Source: Draconibacterium sp. (GTDB lineage Bacteria > Bacteroidota > Bacteroidia > Bacteroidales > Prolixibacteraceae). From it: a stretch of 22,531 nt of DNA. How positions within the stretch are numbered: the first letter of the stretch is position 1; the number at the start of each line of letters is the position of its first letter. Below are positions 7,682-13,505 of the stretch, piece after piece. A model generated the notes under the pieces. The model saw nothing but the letters and a program-made list of their open reading frames with translations. It was not told where the DNA came from and searched no databases. The translations under genes were made by a program, and so were the position numbers. The stretch is from assembly GCA_015493625.1 (NCBI GenBank), contig WGCT01000409.1, positions 1 to 22,531 of the forward strand, given 5' to 3'.

Positions 7682-8013
7682 TTGGCAAAAAAACTGAAAA
7701 TATTTTTGAAATAAAAATTAAGAAATGAAGTTGTTTAAAATTCAAGATAATTTTCGAGGGTGACATATTGCTTTTACACCCAAAATCCGGTTTTTCTGAA
7801 TAACCAAAGTTATCAAACACAAGATTACGACAGATATTTTGCTTATTGCGTGATTCTCTTACGGCAGGAATATCCTGTTTTATCCTGTGAGTCCTACACA
7901 ATCTATCTGATATTCTTTATATTTTTTTTGATTCCTGCTTTCTCTGAGTTCGTTACAATTCTACATGTTCTGTTGTGTAGATAATTCGATACTTGAAAAA
8001 ACGTGTCGGTATA
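7682..8013. other. 332-base intergenic region with short period-10 repeat and weak promoter
   Basis: No gene is convincing here; open frames on both strands lack codon bias and family features. It holds a TAACTTTG (minus strand, 7805-7812) matching the TAnnTTTG -7 box for the M23 gene 124 bases downstream, although no good -33 element is seen. It also holds a three-unit period-10 array at 7871-7900 (units beginning TATCCTG, TATCCTG and GTCCTAC). No terminator hairpin for gltX could be identified. Confidence 0.45.
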
Positions 8014-9546
8014 TTACTTTTTTATATTTTCAATGGCAAAATTAATTCGCGCTAAAGTCTCTTCTTTTCCCAACAAATGGCAAATTACAAACAAATCGGG
8101 GCCCAAATTACCACCTACCAAACTCAATCGCAACGGATTCATAATGGCTCCAAATCCCCACTCTTTTTCGTTCATAAATACCGAAAATACCTCTTTTAAT
8201 GTTTCAGCACTCCAGTTGTTAACCGAAGAAAAAAGTGCAACAATCTCGCGTAATTTTTCAGGTGTATCTTCTTTCCATCGTTTTTTTACTGTTTTAGTAT
8301 CATATTCGGTGGGAGCCTTAAAAAAGTAGTACCCTTGTTCCCACAGTTCCGATACAAAATGGCACCGTTCTTTTATTTCGGCAACAACTGCCGTCGTTTT
8401 TTCGTCTGTTGCTTCTACTCCTTTTTCGGCCAAAACAACCTTAAAAAGTTTGGTTAACTCTTCAACCGATTTTTGCTGAAAATAGTGTTTGTTAAACCAT
8501 TTTGCTTTTTCGGGGTCGAATCGTGAACCCGATTTTACCACGCGTTCCAAACTAAAAATTTTGGTTAATTCATCGAGTGAAAAGAACTCCTGTTCGTTGC
8601 CCGGATTCCATCCCAACATGGCAAGCATATTTATAAAAGCTTCGGCAAAATATCCCTCTTCGCGGTATCCTTTCGAAACGTCGCCTGTTTTCGGGTCGGT
8701 CCACTCGAGCGGAAATACCGGAAATCCCAATTTGTCGCCATCGCGTTTGCTTAGTTTCCCTTTTCCTACCGGCTTTAAAATTAGTGGCAGGTGGGCAAAT
8801 TTCGGCTGTGTCTCTTCCCAGCCCAAAGCGCGGTACAGCAAAACGTGCAGCGGCATCGACGGCAACCACTCTTCGCCTCTGATAACATGTGTAATTTCCA
8901 TTAAATGGTCGTCAACAACATTTGCCAAATGGTACGTTGGCATTCCGTCCGACTTAAAGAGCACTTTATCGTCGAGGCTTTTTGTGGTGTTAAAAGTTAC
9001 TCTTCCACGTATTAAGTCTATCTCGGTAACATCTTCATTGGCAGGCATTTTAAAGCGGATTACATAGTTTTCGCCCGCGTCAATCTTTTGCTGAACTTCA
9101 GTTTCCGAAAGTTTTATCGAATTGTTTAATTCTTCGCGCGTAGCAATTCCATACGAAAAAGTTTCTTTGTTTGCTTCTGCCTCTTTTCGTAACGAGTCAA
9201 TCTCTTCGGCGGTATCGAATGCGTAATATGCCCACCCCGATTCAACCAACTGCTCGGCATATGCTTTATACATCGCCTTTCTTTCGCTCTGGCGGTACGG
9301 CCCAAAATTGCCGCCAATTCCCGGCCCTTCATCTGGATTTAACCCGCACCAATTTAAGCTTTCAATAATATACTTTTCGGCTCTCGGCACATAGCGCGTT
9401 TGGTCGGTATCCTCAATTCTGAGAATAAAATCGCCACCCTGCTTCTTTGCAAAAAGATAATTAAAAAGAGCCGTGCGCACACCACCCATATGTAGTGGCC
9501 CTGTTGGACTTGGGGCAAATCTCACCCGAATTTTTCTATCACTCAT
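8014..9546 (-). CDS. gltX: glutamyl-tRNA synthetase
   Basis: A 510-residue class I aminoacyl-tRNA synthetase that charges tRNA-Glu with glutamate in the cytoplasm. The N-terminus has RVRFAPSPTGPLHMGGVRTA, where HMGG is the HIGH-type ATP-binding signature, followed by LRIEDTDQTR. The KMSKS-type loop appears as KLSKRDGDK (about residues 261-269). The glutamate-specific Rossmann-fold features (ESLNWCGLNPDEGP; GEEWLPSMPLHVLLYRALGW) are all present, and the C-terminal helical anticodon-binding half extends to the end. Length is normal for the Bacteroidota enzyme. It is an ordinary housekeeping gene, apparently transcribed alone from a promoter with TATCTTTG at 9568-9575. Confidence 0.97.
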   Translation of the reverse strand: MSDRKIRVRFAPSPTGPLHMGGVRTALFNYLFAKKQGGDFILRIEDTDQTRYVPRAEKYIIESLNWCGLNPDEGPGIGGNFGPYRQSERKAMYKAYAEQLVESGWAYYAFDTAEEIDSLRKEAEANKETFSYGIATREELNNSIKLSETEVQQKIDAGENYVIRFKMPANEDVTEIDLIRGRVTFNTTKSLDDKVLFKSDGMPTYHLANVVDDHLMEITHVIRGEEWLPSMPLHVLLYRALGWEETQPKFAHLPLILKPVGKGKLSKRDGDKLGFPVFPLEWTDPKTGDVSKGYREEGYFAEAFINMLAMLGWNPGNEQEFFSLDELTKIFSLERVVKSGSRFDPEKAKWFNKHYFQQKSVEELTKLFKVVLAEKGVEATDEKTTAVVAEIKERCHFVSELWEQGYYFFKAPTEYDTKTVKKRWKEDTPEKLREIVALFSSVNNWSAETLKEVFSVFMNEKEWGFGAIMNPLRLSLVGGNLGPDLFVICHLLGKEETLARINFAIENIKK

Positions 9547-9567
9547 TTTTTATGTTGCTATTTTTTG

Positions 9568-9575
9568 CAAAGATA
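9568..9575 (-). promoter_or_regulatory. -7 box of the gltX promoter
   Basis: TATCTTTG on the minus strand is an exact TAnnTTTG match 22 bases before the gltX start codon. No TTTG -33 element is seen at the proper distance, so the assignment rests on the -7 box and its position. Confidence 0.55.
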
Positions 9576-9636
9576 GAAGAAATTCATCGACAGAAGAATC
9601 GATAATGCGTTTTGAACAGCCTTTAAGGTGCAGGAC

Positions 9637-9671
9637 TCAAATAATCTCTTCAGAAAAAAGAGATTATTTGA
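9637..9671. repeat. 14-bp perfect inverted repeat between divergent genes
   Basis: TCAAATAATCTCTT (9637-9650) and AAGAGATTATTTGA (9658-9671) are exact reverse complements around a 7-base loop. It lies between gltX (minus) and the secreted protein gene at 9745 (plus), so neither gene ends here and a terminator is not expected. It could be an operator or a 5' leader hairpin. Confidence 0.75.
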
Positions 9672-9744
9672 AAATATATTAAACAAATACTCAATAATAT
9701 TATTTCACTCTAAAAACAGTAAAGAAACTTTAAAAAATTACAAA

Positions 9745-10209
9745 ATGAAAAAATTATTATCGATTGCAATCATCTTAATTGCAACTGCAACAATGGCATT
9801 CTCACAGATTCAACAAGAAGAAATTGACTATTATCAGTCTATTTTTGGAATGGAGAAGAAAGGAGTTGTTGCCAACTTTATTAAATTAGACGAAACAGAT
9901 TCTTTCTGGAAGATTTACGATGCTTACGAAAAAGAACGTAAAGAGATTGGCCAAAAACAGATTAATTTATTATTGGAATATGCAAAGCATTACGAAACGT
10001 TAACCGATGATAAAACTGATGATTTGGTTAAAGAATCGATGCATATCAGAAAATTGTCGAGCAATTTAATTGCTAAGTATTATAAAAAAGTAAAAAAGGA
10101 AAAGGGTTCGAAAATAGCCGCACAGTTTTATCAAATTGAAAACTATTTTGTTATTGCAGTTCGTGCCCAATTGTATTCCGACGTACCTTTAATTGGTGAA
10201 TTGGAATAA
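9745..10209 (+). CDS. small secreted helical protein, function unknown
   Basis: A 154-residue protein. The start at 9745 is chosen because it begins a textbook signal peptide (MKKLLSIAIILIATATMAFSQ); the frame runs about 39 codons further upstream, but that part is AT-rich noncoding-like sequence overlapping a hairpin. The mature protein is rich in charged residues and predicted to be mainly alpha-helical (SFWKIYDAYEKERKEIGQKQ; KLSSNLIAKYYKKVKKEKGS), ending with KIAAQFYQIENYFVIAVRAQ and a short IPLIG-like tail (VPLIGELE). That helical, periplasmic layout loosely recalls CpxP/Spy-type chaperone folds, but the LTxxQ motif is not evident, so I do not assign it to that family. It precedes a run of envelope genes but is separated from them by a terminator-like hairpin. 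Confidence 0.82.
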   Translation: MKKLLSIAIILIATATMAFSQIQQEEIDYYQSIFGMEKKGVVANFIKLDETDSFWKIYDAYEKERKEIGQKQINLLLEYAKHYETLTDDKTDDLVKESMHIRKLSSNLIAKYYKKVKKEKGSKIAAQFYQIENYFVIAVRAQLYSDVPLIGELE

Positions 10210-10230
10210 AAAAAATTAAGAGAATACCAT

Positions 10231-10266
10231 AAAAGCCCGGTTTAATTAATTTTAAGTCAGGCTTTT
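10231..10266 (+). terminator. terminator-like hairpin after the small secreted protein gene
   Basis: AAAAGCC (10231-10237) pairs with GGCTTTT (10260-10266) across a 22-base AT-rich loop. The stem is short and the T run is part of it, so this is a modest intrinsic terminator candidate 21 bases after the stop codon. Confidence 0.45.
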
Positions 10267-10291
10267 ATTGTGAAAAAACAAATATTCCCGA

Positions 10292-10303
10292 CAGGTTAAC
10301 CTG
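10292..10303. promoter_or_regulatory. perfect 12-bp palindrome upstream of the first lipoprotein gene
   Basis: CAGGTTAACCTG is its own reverse complement and ends 27 bases before the ATG at 10331, a suitable operator position. No binder can be named. Confidence 0.4.
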
Positions 10304-10330
10304 CTTGAGTATATATAATATTTTTATAAT

Positions 10331-10954
10331 ATGAAAACACGAATAATAGTTAGTTTAATTACGATTTTATTTCTTTGGTCGTGTGCAACAACCATGAAAT
10401 ATACCTGGACGAAAGAAAATTACAAGGGAAAGAAATTTAATAAAGTGTTGGTAATTGTTCATTCGCAAACAGCTCAAGGTAGAATTGCCGGCGAAAATGC
10501 CATTGTTGAGGAGTTAAAAAAAGAGGGCATTAATGCTACAAACAGTTTAACCGTTTTTCCTCAAATGGCAAATAAAGGGAGCTTGAGTGAAGATGAAATT
10601 GAGGCAAAAATTATTGATAACGGTTACGACGGAGTATTGGTAACTTCGCTTGTTGATGCAAATACAAAAGAAGTTCGCGAAGGAGGAGAGATTTATCCTC
10701 AGCCGGTTACTTATCGATACGGACGACGCATTCGTACCGGTTATGTTCATATGCAAGAACCGGAATACTATCGTCAGGAGACTACTTATCTTTTTGAAAC
10801 ACAGCTGTTTGATGCTTCTGATAAAGCAAACAGAAAAGAGGTTGTTTGGTCGGGTCAATCAAAATTAACCGATCCGGCATCTGCCGAGTCTGCAGCAAGT
10901 AGTTATTCGAAAACATTGGTAAAAACTCTTGTCGAATCGGGGCTGATGAAATAA
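10331..10954 (+). CDS. lipoprotein of unknown function, copy 1 of a tandem pair
   Basis: A 207-residue predicted lipoprotein: MKTRIIVSLITILFLWSC has a positive N-terminus, hydrophobic core and lipobox with Cys18 as the lipidation site. The residues after Cys18 (ATTMKY) lack the acidic patch used for surface export in some Bacteroidota, so it probably faces the periplasm. The mature part has alternating strands and helices: FNKVLVIVHSQTAQGRIAGE, IVEELKKEGINATNSL, then DGVLVTSLVDANTKEV, a Tyr/Arg-rich loop and a final VVWSGQSKLTDP with an alanine/serine-rich helix. The layout resembles small outer-membrane-associated lipoproteins of the DUF4136/GNA1162-like kind, but I cannot assign one. The gene at 11072 is a clear paralogue. 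Confidence 0.85.
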   Translation: MKTRIIVSLITILFLWSCATTMKYTWTKENYKGKKFNKVLVIVHSQTAQGRIAGENAIVEELKKEGINATNSLTVFPQMANKGSLSEDEIEAKIIDNGYDGVLVTSLVDANTKEVREGGEIYPQPVTYRYGRRIRTGYVHMQEPEYYRQETTYLFETQLFDASDKANRKEVVWSGQSKLTDPASAESAASSYSKTLVKTLVESGLMK

Positions 10955-11071
10955 AAACCTTGTTAAAAAGGAATGGCAAAAGTGAAATCAATAAATATAA
11001 ATTGTTTGTTTATTGAATAGTTGGGTAATAGGTCAGTAGTTAAAGAGTATTAATTTAAAATTGTTTTAATT

Positions 11072-11704
11072 ATGAAAACACGAATAGTTATTAGTTTATT
11101 TGCCATGATATTTCTTTGGTCGTGTGCAACATCGATGAAATATACATGGACAAAGGAAAATTTTGAGGGAAAGCACTTCAATAAAATTTTAGTGTTAACG
11201 CTAACAAAAAATCTTCAGTCGCGAACTCAGTTCGAAAATACAGTAGTAAAATATCTGGCTGAAGAGGGAATTAATGCCACTAACAGTTTATCGGTGTTCA
11301 CTCCTGTTGAAAACTACGAAAAGCTTTCAGAAAAAGAGATTGGGGAGAGAATAAAAAACGGGAATTACGATGGAGTGCTGATAACAACCTTAATCGATAT
11401 TAATACGCAGGATGTTATGGTAAACAATAGCGCTGCATATTATCCTATGCCTTATGCATATGGTTACCGAAGTTATATTTACTCGGGGTACGGACACATG
11501 TATGCACCCGACTACTATCGTCAACAAAAAACGTATGTGCTCGAGTCGCGTTTATACGATGTAACTGCCGAGAGTGCCAAAGAAGCTATTGTTTGGTCGG
11601 GGCAGTCATCGCTAACCGACCCGTCTTCTTCCGATTCGGCTTCAAAAAGCTATGCCGACAGATTAGTTAATACACTGATTAAATCGGGAGTAATAAAAAA
11701 ATAG
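11072..11704 (+). CDS. lipoprotein of unknown function, copy 2 of a tandem pair
   Basis: A 210-residue paralogue of the preceding gene, 117 bases downstream. The first 37 residues are nearly identical (MKTRIVISLFAMIFLWSCAT, then MKYTWTKENFEGKHFNKILV), as are EEGINATNSL, YDGVLITTLID, DYYRQQKTYVLES and IVWSGQSSLTDPSSS. The centre differs: the loop before PDYYRQQ has become Tyr/Gly/Ala-rich (SAAYYPMPYAYGYRSYIYSG). Cys18 is again the lipidation site and is not followed by an acidic export patch. It ends just before a strong terminator, so the two lipoprotein genes may be one transcription unit. Conserved ends with a variable middle suggest a shared fold and a changed binding surface, which is inference. 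Confidence 0.86.
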   Translation: MKTRIVISLFAMIFLWSCATSMKYTWTKENFEGKHFNKILVLTLTKNLQSRTQFENTVVKYLAEEGINATNSLSVFTPVENYEKLSEKEIGERIKNGNYDGVLITTLIDINTQDVMVNNSAAYYPMPYAYGYRSYIYSGYGHMYAPDYYRQQKTYVLESRLYDVTAESAKEAIVWSGQSSLTDPSSSDSASKSYADRLVNTLIKSGVIKK

Positions 11705-11742
11705 GTTAAAAGAAGGAGTTCTTCATTTCCCTGCTAAAACAT

Positions 11743-11780
11743 AAAATGCCATTCGTTACAAAGCAAATGGCATTTTTTTT
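11743..11780 (+). terminator. intrinsic terminator after the lipoprotein pair
   Basis: AAAATGCCATT (11743-11753) pairs perfectly with AATGGCATTTT (11766-11776) around a 12-base loop, and the T run continues to 11780. It lies 39 bases after the second lipoprotein stop codon. Confidence 0.88.
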
Positions 11781-11909
11781 GAACTTCTTTCAGGGAGAAG
11801 AATAAAAGAAAAGGCAGTCAGAATGCAAAATGGTTGATAGAAACCTCTATTTTGTGAACGTATTTTAAATAACGACGAAGAAAACGCTGCTAAAATAAAC
11901 TAAGCAGTA

Positions 11910-11939
11910 AAAATTACAGTATCGGTAGCCTGTAATTTT
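11910..11939. repeat. 10-bp perfect inverted repeat upstream of the barrel operon
   Basis: AAAATTACAG (11910-11919) and CTGTAATTTT (11930-11939) are exact reverse complements with a 10-base loop. It sits 45 bases before the outer-membrane barrel gene and about 130 bases after a strong terminator, so a second terminator is unnecessary. An operator or leader hairpin is more likely, though it could serve as a backup terminator. Confidence 0.6.
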
Positions 11940-11984
11940 AGTTACTAAAACAAAAGCTGATAGAAATATTTTAAATTAATTCTG

Positions 11985-12701
11985 ATGAAAAGAATACTCC
12001 TAATTGTTGCTCTGCTTATTGCAGGAGCAACTGCTCAGTCGCAGGTATTAATTACACTTTTACTGGGCGATAAACTTAACTCCGACAACCTCGAATTCGG
12101 ACTGGAAGGAGGTCTCAACTGGTCGTCAATTTCGGGAATGGAAACCAATAATCTTTCCCGTAATTTTAATCTTGGGTTCTACTTCGATCTCCGTATAAAA
12201 AACCAATGGTGGTTCTATACCGGGGTTTTAGTAAAATCGAATTTGGGAGTTGATAAGCTTACCGATACCGATTTAATTAAATTGGGAGCCACAAAATATA
12301 CCGATATTGACGGCGTTCCTTTAATGGGAGATTATAGTCATCAAATGAAAACTTTTTTAGTTCCTGCATTGCTTAAATATAAATTTAAAAACCATTTTTA
12401 TACTGAATTTGGCCCTCAATTTGGATTGGTTTATAAATCGTGGATTGAATTTCAATCGGACGTAGATGGTAAAGATGCAATAATAAAAGAGTACAATAGA
12501 GACAAGGTGAACAGAATAGATGCGGGATTGATGCTTGGTGCCGGTTATACACTTTTAAAAGGTACCGGATGGACAATTGGCGCAAAATATTACTATGGAT
12601 TTGTAAATACTTATAAAGGTATTCCGGGAACAAAAAACAGCTCAATTTTTCTAAAACTAAATATCCCGATTGGTGCGGGAGAACCAACAAAAAAAGAATA
12701 A
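11985..12701 (+). CDS. outer-membrane beta-barrel protein (OMP_b-brl_2 / porin-like)
   Basis: A 238-residue protein with a signal peptide (residues 1-20, ending ATAQSQ) and a mature chain of alternating amphipathic strands typical of Bacteroidota small barrels: FGLEGGLNWSSISGM, then NLGFYFDLRIKNQWWFYTGV, FLVPALLKYKFKNHFYTEFG, FGLVYKSWIEF, GLMLGAGYTLLKGTGWTIGA, and the final strand SSIFLKLNIPIGAG. The GLNWS-type opening and the final strand near the C-terminus (followed by a short EPTKKE tail) fit the PF13568-like family. It would sit in the outer membrane as an eight-to-ten-stranded barrel; no transport substrate can be inferred. The second barrel gene follows 48 bases downstream. Confidence 0.86.
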   Translation: MKRILLIVALLIAGATAQSQVLITLLLGDKLNSDNLEFGLEGGLNWSSISGMETNNLSRNFNLGFYFDLRIKNQWWFYTGVLVKSNLGVDKLTDTDLIKLGATKYTDIDGVPLMGDYSHQMKTFLVPALLKYKFKNHFYTEFGPQFGLVYKSWIEFQSDVDGKDAIIKEYNRDKVNRIDAGLMLGAGYTLLKGTGWTIGAKYYYGFVNTYKGIPGTKNSSIFLKLNIPIGAGEPTKKE

Positions 12702-12749
12702 ACCTGTTAAGGTTAAACAAGTATTAAAAAAATTACAAAGAAAACAGTT

Positions 12750-13373
12750 ATGAAAAAAATTACAATTCTTGCAGCAATTTTGCTCAGTAGCACAATAATG
12801 CTTTTTGCTCAATCGGTTGAAATAACTCCAATTATTGGCTACACGTTTAGTGGAACTGTTCATGGGTATTATGGAACATTCGATGTAAAAGACGATATGT
12901 CGTATGGAGGTATTTTAAGTGTTGAAGTAGATCACATGTCGTTTATCGAACTCAGCTATCAGCGCGCCGACTCGCGGGTTGTTACTTCGAATTATTATGG
13001 CGATGGGTGGAACGAAGCAAATATGGCCTTTGAACATTACCAAGTGGGAGCGTTACGCGAATTTAAAGAAGGGAAAGTTGTTCCGTTTGCAAAACTATCG
13101 CTTGGAACAACCCGATACATTCAAACTTCAAAAGGGAACAACCGATATTGGCTGTTTTCAACCGCATTAGGAGTTGGCGCAAAAATATTTCTTAGCGACA
13201 GAATTGGGTTACGTATTCACGGAAACTTAACCCTTCCGTTAGAATTTAGCGGTGGCGGAATTTTTTGCGGTATTGGTAGCGGAGGCAGTGGTTGTTCTAC
13301 AAACGTTGCATTTAATGTTCCACTCGTACATTGGGATATGGGAGCAGGTTTAATTTTCCGGCTGCAAAATTAA
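12750..13373 (+). CDS. outer-membrane beta-barrel protein, second of pair
   Basis: A 207-residue protein with a signal peptide (MKKITILAAILLSSTIMLFA then QS). The mature chain shows regular amphipathic strands: VEITPIIGYTFSG, YGGILSVEVDHMSFIELSYQ, YQVGALREF, VVPFAKLSLGTTRYI, GVGAKIFLSDRIGLRIHGNL and the terminal GAGLIFRLQN, ending with an aromatic-rich strand as outer-membrane barrels do. The unusual feature is a Gly-rich stretch with two cysteines (about residues 169-182, GGGIFCGIGSGGSGC) that could form an extracellular loop disulfide. It lies directly after the first barrel gene in the same orientation and the two probably form an operon. Its specific role is unknown. Confidence 0.83.
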   Translation: MKKITILAAILLSSTIMLFAQSVEITPIIGYTFSGTVHGYYGTFDVKDDMSYGGILSVEVDHMSFIELSYQRADSRVVTSNYYGDGWNEANMAFEHYQVGALREFKEGKVVPFAKLSLGTTRYIQTSKGNNRYWLFSTALGVGAKIFLSDRIGLRIHGNLTLPLEFSGGGIFCGIGSGGSGCSTNVAFNVPLVHWDMGAGLIFRLQN

Positions 13374-13505
13374 TATACTGTCGTTTAACGAGGCAGAACT
13401 TTTTATTCTGCTTAGTCTCTTCTTTTGTTTTCGGTTCCACAATGTATATTAAAACGAAATGCAGTATGATTTAGGAATGTTGTTGAGTAACAAAATTTTT
13501 TTACA

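Noticed and set aside
7608..7901. 97-codon minus-strand frame overlapping the M23 gene start
   Set aside because: Overlaps the M23 signal peptide in another frame and lies in intergenic sequence with repeats; no family features or codon bias.
8489..9067. 192-codon plus-strand frame inside gltX
   Set aside because: Antisense shadow of gltX caused by its codon use; no recognisable domain.
13393..13411. Small hairpin GCAGAA/TTCTGC after the second barrel gene
   Set aside because: Six-base stem only and the T-rich stretch is interrupted, so a terminator is not well supported.
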